DNA of 64,000 bases, taken from contig NZ_FRAC01000006.1 in the NCBI RefSeq assembly GCF_900142215.1, positions 62,001 through 126,000 on the forward strand, given 5' to 3'. The notes beneath the pieces are model-generated. The model did no database searches. It saw only the letters and a program-made list of their open reading frames with translations, and had not been told where the DNA came from. Source of the DNA: Anaerocolumna jejuensis DSM 15929. GTDB taxonomy: Bacteria > Bacillota > Clostridia > Lachnospirales > Lachnospiraceae. Position numbers and translations under genes: made by a program. This document shows positions 52,424 through 61,388 of this stretch, piece by piece. The number at the start of each line of letters is the position of its first letter. Positions within the stretch are counted from its first letter, which is position 1.

Positions 52424-52445
52424 CTTGTGTTTTGCGAATAGTTAT
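52424..52445 (+). repeat. Right attachment-site repeat (attR)
   Basis: Identical over 22 bp to 45583-45604. AACTATTC at 52409-52416 is complementary to GAATAGTT in the repeat, so each end can form a hairpin. Confidence 0.75.
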
Positions 52446-52603
52446 ATCAGCACTCTTGAATGCGATATAACTCACTATCGAGGGAAATTGTCGAGGGACA
52501 TAAATGCTTCTAATCATAACAATAATTTTCAATATAATTAATATCCACGTAATATCACCAACCATATATTTCTTTGAAAGCATTAATGACTTCATCACGG
52601 ATT

Positions 52604-53182
52604 CTAATCCCAATATCTGAATTTTGCATTACTACCTAAATTCGCCTGGTTTTCCTTGAACCCTTTTTGTATATTTGCAGCACATTCAAGCAACGACATC
52701 GTATTGGTATCAACTACAACATCATAACCATCAAAAGGATACAGCCCTTGTTTGACTTGCCATTCAGCATTTCCAATATCCCTGTCCCCTCGACTTTTTT
52801 CACGTCTCCTTAATTCTTCCAAGGAACACACCACTTTTACAAGTGTAATTGGATAATCCTTTATTTCTTTTATACAAGCTTCAAATAGAGACTGCTCTTT
52901 CCCATCATCTTGGTTTAGAACAACATGATCAACAATAACATTTAATCCCATATCTGAGTATGTTTTTATTGTGTGATACATAGCGTCTACTGCCCTATAC
53001 CATAAAGTATCGCTGTCAATTCCATTAAAATATCCGCTCAAACAGGGTGCTATAATATCTGTAAAAGTATCTTGTCCAATACAAAAATAAGGTTCTGGAA
53101 GTATCTTTTGTAATTCTTTCGTCAATGACGACTTACCAGAACTTGATACCCCATTAAGCCATATAATATGTCCTTTCGCCAT
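52604..53182 (-). CDS. Chloramphenicol phosphotransferase-like P-loop kinase
   Basis: The 192-residue protein has Walker A GVSSSGKSS, DHVVLNQ and RRREKSRGDRDIGNAEWQ with the lid arginines. This is the CPT-like kinase family, which includes the chloramphenicol 3-O-phosphotransferase. The start at 53182 follows GGAGGCGAAGGAA. Resistance activity is not implied. Just past the stop an overlapping 24-codon frame with its own AGG site looks like the start of another, lost gene. Confidence 0.85.
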   Translation of the reverse strand: MAKGHIIWLNGVSSSGKSSLTKELQKILPEPYFCIGQDTFTDIIAPCLSGYFNGIDSDTLWYRAVDAMYHTIKTYSDMGLNVIVDHVVLNQDDGKEQSLFEACIKEIKDYPITLVKVVCSLEELRRREKSRGDRDIGNAEWQVKQGLYPFDGYDVVVDTNTMSLLECAANIQKGFKENQANLGSNAKFRYWD

Positions 53183-53308
53183 TTCCTTCGCCTCCACAGA
53201 TTCTCATTTGTCATAAATGCTTATTAATAACAAACAATTGCTAATTAAATATGTAGAGATTATACCGCAAATTTACAAGTGTGTAAACTTTTCCATATAA
53301 AGTAACAT

Positions 53309-53467
53309 CTAATCATTACAATCATTATCTATGCTCATCAAATCAAAAAATGATATGTAATTATTGAAGTAAAAACTATAGCTTAATAGATATACAATAA
53401 GTAAATTAGATAAAATAATCAATTCTGGTTTTCTATTATTATTTTCCTTACCTTTCCTATCACGCAT
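53309..53467 (-). CDS. Small membrane protein, 52 residues
   Basis: The peptide begins MRDRKGKENNNRKPE, then has one hydrophobic helix (LIILSNLLIVYLLSYSFYF) and an acidic end with Cys. GTGAGGATAAATA precedes ATG. A palindrome GTTAG-cttaaa-CTAAC lies near 53507-53523 upstream. It sits in an otherwise empty 500-bp AT-rich gap. Function unknown. Confidence 0.45.
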   Translation of the reverse strand: MRDRKGKENNNRKPELIILSNLLIVYLLSYSFYFNNYISFFDLMSIDNDCND

Positions 53468-53701
53468 TTATTTATCCTCACTTTCAAGTTAGATTATCAA
53501 AGTTTTAGTTAGCTTAAACTAACCTTAATGGTTTGATTATATAACGTAAGAATAATAAAATATAATATATAATTGTTTATATATTGATAGTTATTTTTAT
53601 ATCATTATGTAATTCTATTGTAATGAAAAAAAGAAGTACAACAAAGCTGTACCTCCTCTATCGTACCTTTTTCTTTAATTGATAATTTATTTATTCAAAT
53701 T

Positions 53702-54577
53702 CTATACAAAATAATTTATTACATAATCACGAAAATTTATCGCTGCTTTTGAAAAATACCTTTTTTTCTTCCATGCAATCTGAAGAATATTTTTATATTT
53801 CAAATCCTTGATTTTCAACAATACAATCGGTTGTTGTTCCCTTTTTTCTTCAACACATGGATAGAATGAAATGCCTATGCCGGCAGCTACTAAGTTGACA
53901 ATCGCAGAGGATTCGCTGCATTCACAAATTACTTTTGGAGTAAATCCATTCTTTTGATAAATATAATCACAAAACTCTTGCAAACTATGATCTGCTGTCA
54001 TATTAATAAAAGGTTCGTTTGTTAACTCCCCAAGAGAGACCTCGCCCCGGCTTGCAAGGTAATGCTCCGGTGATACTGCTAAAAAGATATCTTCCACCAG
54101 TAATGGAACTGCAGAAATAGTGGGATATTCTTTAACAGTGTTAATAAAGGCAAAATCAATTTCATTAGTTTCCAAAAGATGTATCTTTGTCTTATCATCT
54201 CCCAGTTGAGTTATATGGAAATTTACTTTAGGATAAAGTTTATTAAAAGAAAATATAAAATCACCAAATTCTTTGTTAAGGGATGTGGAGGAAAAAGCTA
54301 CAAAGCCTGACTCACTACCTGACATATCAGAGATTTCCTGACGCCCTTCCTCAACCTCCCTTAATATTTTGTCTACTCGCTTTAAGAATACCTTACCAAA
54401 CTCATTTAATACTATACTACGGCCTGTTCTATTGAATAATTCTACGCCTAAATCGTCTTCTAGTTTAGATATCGTCGCGCTTAAAGCTGGTTGTGCTACC
54501 TGCAGTTCACCCGCTGCTCTGGTCATATGCTCTAATCGTGCTACTGTTTGAAAATATTTAAATTGCAATAAATCCAT
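53702..54577 (-). CDS. LysR-family transcriptional regulator
   Basis: The 291-residue protein has the LysR winged helix at 1-60 (LLQFKYFQTVARLEHMTRAAGELQVAQPALSATISKLE) and a periplasmic-binding-like effector domain from about 90. It is divergent from a CynX-type transporter, with 134 bp between starts, so it very probably controls that gene. The intergenic region is AT-rich, with ATATATTATCATATAT-like symmetry as possible operator. Confidence 0.92.
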   Translation of the reverse strand: MDLLQFKYFQTVARLEHMTRAAGELQVAQPALSATISKLEDDLGVELFNRTGRSIVLNEFGKVFLKRVDKILREVEEGRQEISDMSGSESGFVAFSSTSLNKEFGDFIFSFNKLYPKVNFHITQLGDDKTKIHLLETNEIDFAFINTVKEYPTISAVPLLVEDIFLAVSPEHYLASRGEVSLGELTNEPFINMTADHSLQEFCDYIYQKNGFTPKVICECSESSAIVNLVAAGIGISFYPCVEEKREQQPIVLLKIKDLKYKNILQIAWKKKRYFSKAAINFRDYVINYFV

Positions 54578-54711
54578 ATTTCACTCTCCTATTGATATGA
54601 TATTTATTATGTGTTTATATATTATCATATATTTTTATTTATCAATTATAACATATACAATAGGTTTTAGCAGTTATATTAAACTAACTTTTAGATAAGG
54701 AGTAATTTTAA

Positions 54712-55893
54712 ATGACAAAACACAGACAAAAGTTTCTGGTATTGGGGATTATCTTGATAGCTTTCAATCTAAGGACTCCATTAACCGCAGTGGGGCCACT
54801 AATTAATTCCATAAAAATCGATCTTAATATTTCAAATAGTTTGGCAGGTTTTCTTACAACCTTACCATTATTAATATTTTCTTTTCTATCACCAATAGCA
54901 TCAAAAATCGGGATTAAAATTGGGCAAGAGCGAACAATTTTTTATGGGCTCCTGCTATTAGCATTTGGAATGCTGCTTCGTTCATCCGGTGGAATTTTCA
55001 CCTTGTTTGCAGGTACCATCTTAATTGGAGCAGGAATTACTACTGGTAACGTTCTTATCCCCGGTATTATAAAACGGAAATTCCCACAAAAAATAGGGAT
55101 AATGACTAGTACTTTTTCGACTGCAATGTCACTATTGGCAGGCATCGCTTCCGGGTTAAGTGTGCCTCTTTCCATCAAATTAGGCTTAGGCTGGCGTAAT
55201 TCGCTGCTAATATGGTGTGTATTAGTTGTGGCTGCAATTATTTTTTGGATTCCTCAAACTAAAAAGCAATGTGAATCTAATAATACAAAGGACCAGAATA
55301 ATATACAACCAGATACTATATCTGTATGGCATTCACCCCTAGCTTGGAAAGTAGCATTATTTATGGGACTGCAATCTTTTTTATTTTATAGCTTCATTGC
55401 ATGGCTTCCTGAAATACTTCTCAGTAAGGGATTAAGTATAGAAACCTCCGGTTTCTATCTGTCTTTCTATCAGGTAGTTTCATTACCAACTTCTTTTGTT
55501 GCTCCCATAATAGCTGAAAAGCTGAAGAATCAACGTATCCTTGTTGCAAGTTCCTGTTTGACCTATGTTGTTGGTATATTAGGTTTATTAAGGAGTGACA
55601 ATATGGTTGTTCTAACAATAGCTGTGATTCTAATGGCATTCGCAGGTGGGGCGTGCATTAGCTTATCTTTTACTTTCTTTGGTTTGCGAAGCAGTAATAC
55701 CAAACAAGCTGCAGAATTATCAGGCATGGCTCAATCCGTAGGATATCTATTAGCAGCTGCAGGCCCTGTATTATTAGGTTCCTTATTTGATCTTACCGAT
55801 TCCTGGACATTGCCTATCTTATTTTTATCTGGCGTTACGCTGATTCTACTATATGTTGGTGTGCAAGCAGGTCAAAATGAACGAATCTCTTGA
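54712..55893 (+). CDS. MFS transporter, CynX/NimT (cyanate permease) family
   Basis: The 393-residue protein has 12 membrane segments and the family signature LIAFNLRTPLTAVGPLINSI near the N-terminus, with LGLGWRNSLLIW in the first half. CynX-type proteins move cyanate, 2-nitroimidazole or similar small anions or drugs. TAAGGAGTAATTTTAA precedes ATG. Divergent LysR regulator. Confidence 0.9.
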   Translation: MTKHRQKFLVLGIILIAFNLRTPLTAVGPLINSIKIDLNISNSLAGFLTTLPLLIFSFLSPIASKIGIKIGQERTIFYGLLLLAFGMLLRSSGGIFTLFAGTILIGAGITTGNVLIPGIIKRKFPQKIGIMTSTFSTAMSLLAGIASGLSVPLSIKLGLGWRNSLLIWCVLVVAAIIFWIPQTKKQCESNNTKDQNNIQPDTISVWHSPLAWKVALFMGLQSFLFYSFIAWLPEILLSKGLSIETSGFYLSFYQVVSLPTSFVAPIIAEKLKNQRILVASSCLTYVVGILGLLRSDNMVVLTIAVILMAFAGGACISLSFTFFGLRSSNTKQAAELSGMAQSVGYLLAAAGPVLLGSLFDLTDSWTLPILFLSGVTLILLYVGVQAGQNERIS

Positions 55894-56019
55894 TAAAGTT
55901 ATTTTTATAAAATGGCTATAATAAACTTTCATAAACAGTTCGTTATATCTTTAAACAAGTTAATAAAATATTTGTAAAGCACTGATAGGCTTTTCCAGGA
56001 ACGGTTTATCACTTTCCTG

Positions 56020-56538
56020 TTAATACGAAAAATCATCAGGTATACGAACATATGCGCGGATATGTTCATCTTTATATCGTACAAGGACACGAGAGACATT
56101 GTCATTGTAGGTGTTGCCTTCTGCTACTATGATTTTGTCCTTTTTATCCTCTAAAACAATACCGATATGGTCATGCTCAAGATTGTTAATAACCCTGTCA
56201 TACAAGACAATATCTCCTGCTTCAGGAATAAAATTATCATCACTACCACAATGATATTCTATTCTTTTGTCACCAATTGCAAACTCTTCCCAACCGCCGC
56301 AGCCGGCAAGACTGCAGGATATGCACTCATTAGGGCTATATGGAATAGAAAATCCGGCTTTTACGCAGCAGTAATAAACAAATCCTGCACACCAATTTCT
56401 ATCTGCCTGTTCAATATTCCATTTTGGAAATAAACTGACAATCGGTTGAATATTTGCTTCCTCGTCCGGAAGAATACCATGGAAAGGTCTTAATGCCTCT
56501 AACTTTGCGATTTCTGCTAATTCTGCTCTAGTAGACAT
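56020..56538 (-). CDS. CHAP-domain amidohydrolase-like protein
   Basis: The 172-residue protein has the CHAP catalytic Cys in RNWCAGFVYYC (C50), a His in HDHIGIVLE and a downstream EGNTYNDNVSR block. This is the NlpC/P60-related CHAP fold. There is no signal peptide. The ATG at 56538 has AGAAAGGAG at 8 nt; the longer frame adds 23 unrelated residues. It may be a remnant endolysin or an intracellular amidase. Confidence 0.85.
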   Translation of the reverse strand: MSTRAELAEIAKLEALRPFHGILPDEEANIQPIVSLFPKWNIEQADRNWCAGFVYYCCVKAGFSIPYSPNECISCSLAGCGGWEEFAIGDKRIEYHCGSDDNFIPEAGDIVLYDRVINNLEHDHIGIVLEDKKDKIIVAEGNTYNDNVSRVLVRYKDEHIRAYVRIPDDFSY

Positions 56539-56611
56539 GAGATAAACTCCTTTCTGTATAATAAAAGTAGGTTGTCGCTTTGCGAAATATACTTGTATCC
56601 TCTTCATTAGT

Positions 56612-57134
56612 TTACAGTCTTACTTCTACCCATTTTGTTACATAATCAGCAACCTCAGAGGTGCTTTTTCCGGTAATATCATAAGTATCAATTTTTTTAC
56701 CGGATAAAGTACCATTTTCAATAAACCAACGATTATATTCAATAGAGCTATTTATCCAGTTAGAATCGGTTATATGCCTGCCTTCACGCATCCTTATTTC
56801 TAAATCTTCGGTATTGCATACCAAAGCTAAATAATGAATTATTTTTAGACAGAGACATAATCTGTTCTACCCAATTTTTGTAATCTGCTTCAGAATTATG
56901 AGGCATGATATTATATAAGAAATCTGCATCCATAACGATGAACTTCGTATCACGCTGAATTAATTCCTGAGCTGTTGTGGTTTTCCCAACTCCACTGCAT
57001 CCAGTCAATATAAAAAGAGGCATTGCTTTAAATTTCCATCGGTATCCGCATTGCTGACATATAACATATTTCTTATCTTCTGATATCTGTTTATTCCATT
57101 CGTAATCCCCACATTTGGGGCATATTCCAATCAT
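56612..57134 (-). pseudogene. Frameshifted zinc-ribbon/P-loop nucleoside kinase-like gene
   Basis: The 5' part (from ATG 57134, GGAGG 7 nt upstream) encodes a zinc ribbon (CPKCGDYEW...CQQCGYRW) and a P-loop kinase start (LTGCSGVGKTTTAQEL). The frame then shifts near 56833, in a TTT run. The 3' part continues in another frame (LVCNTEDLEIRMREGRHI... TKWVEVRL). Removing one T restores a single protein of about 175 residues with the typical kinase lid region. It is either a pseudogene or a sequencing error. Confidence 0.75.
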
Positions 57135-57179
57135 TCCTGTACCTCCAAAATGCCGATGCACTCTGGGAAAACAGCAGCT

Positions 57180-57521
57180 TTAATATACTGAATTTCCGCA
57201 GTTTATGTCAAAAGGCATAATCAACAGCTTCTGTATTTCTTTTTCATGTGCTTTAAAAAACCATTCAATTGCTTTTCCATAATTCTCTTTACTATCAAAT
57301 TCCCAATAAGAAAAGTATTTAACGCATTTCACGATTTTTGTCAATTCTCTTGGCGGTTTTCCAATCTCATCTAAAGTAAAGAATCGTTTAACGTATTTTA
57401 TATCAATACATCCTTCTTGCTGTTTTTGTTCCTCTGCTATGATGGTTATTATTTTTTCAAATTCATCTAATTTATCTGGCTTGACTTGAAATATTTTTAC
57501 CTCAGAAAAGGAATTTTTCAT
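57180..57521 (-). CDS. Antibiotic-biosynthesis-monooxygenase-fold (dimeric alpha/beta barrel) protein
   Basis: The 113-residue protein shows the ABM-like pattern: KIFQVKPDKLDEFEKIITIIAEEQKQQEGCIDIKYV, then YFSYWEFDSKENYGKAIEWFFKAHEKEIQ. Such proteins dimerise and bind small aromatics or haem. AACTTACGGAGGTAAGTTT-type upstream context contains a GGAGG site. Confidence 0.7.
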   Translation of the reverse strand: MKNSFSEVKIFQVKPDKLDEFEKIITIIAEEQKQQEGCIDIKYVKRFFTLDEIGKPPRELTKIVKCVKYFSYWEFDSKENYGKAIEWFFKAHEKEIQKLLIMPFDINCGNSVY

Positions 57522-57708
57522 AAACTTACCTCCGTATAATATAAATTATATAGTAATGCTTCAGTTCGTTACAATTTACAAATATGAATTAATTATATAG
57601 ATTATACCTCAATTTCCCAGTTGTGCAAATATTATCTATTAATCTATTATCTAAATTTCATAACAATCATCTTTACTTCTTTTACCACTTCTCTTCTGTA
57701 ATCGCAGT

Positions 57709-57733
57709 ATGGCAGAGTCTCTGACTCTGCCAT
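57709..57733 (-). terminator. Hairpin terminator
   Basis: ATGGCAGAGTC (57709-57719) pairs perfectly with GACTCTGCCAT (57723-57733) just past the stop of the transglutaminase-fold gene. T run weak. Confidence 0.6.
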
Positions 57734-57749
57734 ATTGTAATATCTTAAA

Positions 57750-59378
57750 TTAATTAAATTTTATTGTTAAAATACCCTTACTGTAACTTGCATTGATATT
57801 AGAGATGTAACCATAATGATATACATAAGCTTCACAATAAGTATTGACATCCTTCCCTTTTATTTTAAAGGTATAGGTGTGCTTCTTTCCGTTCCGGCTC
57901 AGATATGAAGCATAGGAGGCAGCTCTCCTTAAATCGTCTGTGGTTTTGATATTATTCCTGTTAATATTTTTCCAGCTCTTGCTGAACTTCTCCGGGGTAT
58001 AATCATCTCCCTCCCATACATGGGTTCCCATGAACTCATAGGAAGATTTTAAGAAAAACCCTCTGTATATCTTATTGTTCTTTGTACTATGTGTAACTTT
58101 TGCATCTGAAACTGTGTCTACATGATAACATTTATCTCCAAGATAAACCCTGTTCCAATAGAGAAAGGAATCGTCCACTGAATTGCAGGGTATTAATAAC
58201 CGGTTGCAGCACTCTTTAAATAAGTCGGCAAAGGAATCCATTTTATAGACTTTATCTTTCATTAATTTTTTGGCATCATACAAATTATCTCTCATAACAT
58301 AGCCGGGAAAACTGTCCAGATATAATAATTCCTCATAGGAATCATATTTTGATACAATGGCATCATGAATAGCTCTAAGCTTTTCCTTATCGGTCTTACA
58401 GCCCTTGATTGCTTTCTTTGTAAATTCATATATTTCATCTTTTTGTAATTTATCTTTTTTAGTAGGCTTTTTACCATAGTACAGTGTTTTTGTTTTTTCG
58501 TCATACTGAAAGAGCTTCAGATCTTTTTTCCAGTCAACAATATCTGAAAGCCTGTAATATGTTTCATGACCTATGGTATACCTGTCTTTTTTATACCAGG
58601 CAAAGAAATTATAATTTTTTTCAAGCTTATCTAATTTACCGACTACAGTCCCTGATTTTTTAAAAAATTTATAATCTACATTATAATATTTATATTGTTT
58701 ATCATCTAAAAAATTGATTCTTTCTAACAAATATTGACTGTTTTCCCAAATTAAAAAATTATAATCATCTTCCGGTATATAGAATTCCCCGCCATCCTCT
58801 AGCACATAAGAAATTCTGCATCTTGATATATAAAGAGTTAACGGCGACAATTCATATTGGCCGTCTGCCTTGGTGTATGGCAGCTTTAACTCCTCTCCTA
58901 TTACCAGCTCATCACTATATTTATACTGAACATCATAAACAATTTTATCGCAGCTTAGATTATTTATTAATTCTACACTTTGGAAATTAGGGTATTGCTT
59001 TAAGATTGCTGCTTCGATATCTTTCTTCAGACTTTCAACCGTATCATAGCTCCCATTTAAAGTAAGTGAAAAGAATTCATCAATTTCTCCAATACCGCCG
59101 GGCTCATTTGCATCTGCATATTTTGCAATGTATTCTGTTTCAAGGGTTACCTCTTTTAAAACTTTGCTGACTATCGCAATATCTTCTGCTTCATGATCAG
59201 AGGAAGCCAGCACTCCTTGTATGTGCTCATCGATATGGTCATCCAGGTCAACATCCGTTACGGTTACCTCTTTCGTATGTAACGTCTCAGCAAATACAGT
59301 GCTTGGTGTGCAGAAAACTAAGATTGCCGTAAATAGCAGAGCAATCACGGCAGCGGTTGTCTTTGTTTTGTTTCTCAT
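57750..59378 (-). CDS. Secreted transglutaminase-fold protein lacking the catalytic cysteine
   Basis: The 542-residue protein has a signal peptide (1-30, ending VFA). The C-terminal half has the transglutaminase-like fold: AIHDAIVSKYDSYEE (337-351), MDSFADLFKECCNRLLIPC (380-398) and WNRVYLGDKCYHVDTVSD (408-425). In active members the helix starts C-x-G-Y-A; here M380 occupies the Cys place. The His (H419) and Asp region is kept. It is therefore probably a binding protein or pseudoenzyme on the cell surface, although Cys390 or Cys391 could conceivably serve. Confidence 0.8.
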   Translation of the reverse strand: MRNKTKTTAAVIALLFTAILVFCTPSTVFAETLHTKEVTVTDVDLDDHIDEHIQGVLASSDHEAEDIAIVSKVLKEVTLETEYIAKYADANEPGGIGEIDEFFSLTLNGSYDTVESLKKDIEAAILKQYPNFQSVELINNLSCDKIVYDVQYKYSDELVIGEELKLPYTKADGQYELSPLTLYISRCRISYVLEDGGEFYIPEDDYNFLIWENSQYLLERINFLDDKQYKYYNVDYKFFKKSGTVVGKLDKLEKNYNFFAWYKKDRYTIGHETYYRLSDIVDWKKDLKLFQYDEKTKTLYYGKKPTKKDKLQKDEIYEFTKKAIKGCKTDKEKLRAIHDAIVSKYDSYEELLYLDSFPGYVMRDNLYDAKKLMKDKVYKMDSFADLFKECCNRLLIPCNSVDDSFLYWNRVYLGDKCYHVDTVSDAKVTHSTKNNKIYRGFFLKSSYEFMGTHVWEGDDYTPEKFSKSWKNINRNNIKTTDDLRRAASYASYLSRNGKKHTYTFKIKGKDVNTYCEAYVYHYGYISNINASYSKGILTIKFN

Positions 59379-59565
59379 GTAGTATAATCTCCTCTGTAAG
59401 TGGTGTCATTTCAATCTTAAGTTGTAAATAAATCACTCATGTAAAAATGCCTTGAAATTTTATTGGTTCCCCTTACCAATTAACCAGAAAGTATTTCACA
59501 CTAACCGCCATGCCTTCCCAACACGACGCAAGATTGGGCTGAGGATTTCGCAGGCACAATCGTAT

Positions 59566-59594
59566 GTGTGAAAATTGCTTTTTAATTTTCACAC
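59566..59594 (-). terminator. Intrinsic terminator of ABC operon
   Basis: GTGTGAAAATT (59566-59576) pairs perfectly with AATTTTCACAC (59584-59594), with A/T-rich flanks, 25 bp past the last exporter gene. Confidence 0.75.
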
Positions 59595-59618
59595 TATCCC
59601 TTCTTTAAACCTTACGCT

Positions 59619-61388
59619 TTAAGCCTCAAGATAATATTTTGCCTGTGTCTGAAACATGGTTGCATAGAGGGATTCACTCTGTTTAATCAGTTCCTTGTGA
59701 GGCCCGTATTCTACAATCCTGCCATCCTGAAATACAGCAATTTTATCGGAGAATCTTGTACTGGAAAGTCTGTGTGAGATATAAATAGCCGTTTTTCCCT
59801 TGACCAGTTTATCGAAGCTCTGATATACTTCATATTCTGATATAGGGTCTAAAGCCGAGGTTGGCTCATCCAATATAACAATGGGCGAATCTTTGCATAA
59901 GGCTCTGGCTATGGCTATTTTTTGACTTTGTCCTCCTGAGAATTCAACTCCGGTCTTATCAATATCCTTATAGATGCTGGTATCAATCCCCTTTTCCAAT
60001 TTCTCTAAATCCTTTGCAAAACCTGCTTTATCAAGCTCCTTTCGTATGTCCTCTTCTTCTATACCTGGCTTCACGGTTAAATTTTCCCTGATTGTATAGG
60101 ACAATAATTTGAAATCCTGAAATACAACCGATAACAGCCTTAAGTATTCCTCATATTTTATTTCCTTTATATTAACCCCACCCAAAAGTATATCCCCCGA
60201 AGAAGGCTCATAGAGCCGTGTCAGCAATTTTATAAAGGTCGTTTTTCCGGCACCGTTTAACCCTACTATGGATAGCTTTTCACCGGGAACTATTGTTATG
60301 GATATATTTTTCAGTGTATATTCTTTTTTACCGGGATAGGCAAAGGAAACATCCCGAAATTCTATGGTATAATCCTTAATATCTTCTGCTGTATATTTTC
60401 CATCCTGATCTTTTACTTTTATTTTATCAAATTTCATAAACATTTCCAGGTACATGCATAATTGATTTATTTCTATAAAAGCATTGATAAAGCTCAATAA
60501 GGAATCACTAAAGCTCCTTGCTGCACCTGCATACATGGTAAAGCTTCCGATCGTAATCTTTTCGGCCATTACCTTTACTGCCAGATAAGCGTATACGATA
60601 ACTGTCTGAATCTGGACATTTATATTGGAGATTCCGGTGCATTTTCCTGTTTCCGTAAAGAGTCTTGAATAGATTGCCAGAAGATTATCCATAAAGTGCT
60701 TCATTTTTCTGATTAACAAAGGAGCACTGTTATATAACCGGACATCCTTTCCCATGGAAAAATCCGCAGTCAGTCTAACAAAATACCCAAAGGCCCTATT
60801 GTCATATACAGCCTTCTGGTTATCTTCATATTGGATTCTCTCCATTTTTTTAAATAACAGAGCGTTCATACATACTATAAGTAAAAGTACTATTATGATA
60901 AGTGGATTTAATATGCTTAAGATGTAGCCCAACCCTGCAAGAGTCACAAGCTGATTAATAATTGCTGCTCCACTCTCGACGGTCCTTCTGACGGCATTCA
61001 GATTATATATTGCAAAAAAAGCTTTCTCCTTTAAGTCCAGTATTTCTGACTTTTCGACATTTTCAAAGTCCATGTCTACGCATTTGCTTCCCAGATAGGA
61101 ATCCAGCTGGTAGCTGAATTTTTCTTCACCCATTTCTACCTTTTTAACAAAATAGCTGCTTAAGAGCTTAAAGAATAAATTCCCCAGTATCAATATTGCT
61201 GCATATAGAAATAATTTCTTCTTATCCTGCTCTCCCATCAATTCATCGATAATTAATTTTGGAACAATGATATTAATAAATGGTGCGGCTGCCTGTATTG
61301 CAGTAGACAGTAATATTGTGATAATATAAGCAGGTGATAAGGAATAGACCATCCGGTAAAAATACAATAATAATTTACTGTTCTTCAT
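59619..61388 (-). CDS. ABC exporter (permease-ATPase fusion), second of a pair
   Basis: The 589-residue protein has six membrane segments (about 1-320) and an ATPase domain (about 345-585). The ATPase has Walker A GLNGAGKTT, the signature FSGGQSQK, Walker B IVILDEPTSALD and the switch His in YISHR. The start at 61388 follows AAGGAGGAAGGAC and overlaps the upstream exporter's stop by 14 bp, so the two are coupled and likely form a heterodimer. It probably exports a peptide made in this locus. Confidence 0.92.
   Translation of the reverse strand: MKNSKLLLYFYRMVYSLSPAYIITILLSTAIQAAAPFINIIVPKLIIDELMGEQDKKKLFLYAAILILGNLFFKLLSSYFVKKVEMGEEKFSYQLDSYLGSKCVDMDFENVEKSEILDLKEKAFFAIYNLNAVRRTVESGAAIINQLVTLAGLGYILSILNPLIIIVLLLIVCMNALLFKKMERIQYEDNQKAVYDNRAFGYFVRLTADFSMGKDVRLYNSAPLLIRKMKHFMDNLLAIYSRLFTETGKCTGISNINVQIQTVIVYAYLAVKVMAEKITIGSFTMYAGAARSFSDSLLSFINAFIEINQLCMYLEMFMKFDKIKVKDQDGKYTAEDIKDYTIEFRDVSFAYPGKKEYTLKNISITIVPGEKLSIVGLNGAGKTTFIKLLTRLYEPSSGDILLGGVNIKEIKYEEYLRLLSVVFQDFKLLSYTIRENLTVKPGIEEEDIRKELDKAGFAKDLEKLEKGIDTSIYKDIDKTGVEFSGGQSQKIAIARALCKDSPIVILDEPTSALDPISEYEVYQSFDKLVKGKTAIYISHRLSSTRFSDKIAVFQDGRIVEYGPHKELIKQSESLYATMFQTQAKYYLEA

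Larger units (their letters stand above)
45583..52445 (+). mobile_element. Filamentous (inovirus-like) prophage with CRESS-type replication
   Basis: The element is bounded by two identical 22-bp direct repeats (45583-45604 and 52424-52445), giving a predicted circle of 6,841 bp, a normal inovirus size. Gene order is ssDNA-binding protein, coat, adsorption protein, three small membrane proteins, Zot/pI ATPase, terminator, origin, Rep, two small membrane proteins, 42-bp hairpin, two coiled-coil proteins, RHH repressor and two hypotheticals. Codon use is T-rich and unlike the flanks. Many genes share a GGGGGT ribosome binding site. No integrase, lysis or tail genes are present. All core genes look intact. 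Confidence 0.9.

Noticed and set aside
52407..52613. 68-codon minus-strand frame at the right prophage end
   Set aside because: It crosses the attachment repeat, has no ribosome binding site and overlaps the kinase stop. The short overlapping frame with an AGG site looks like a remnant at most.
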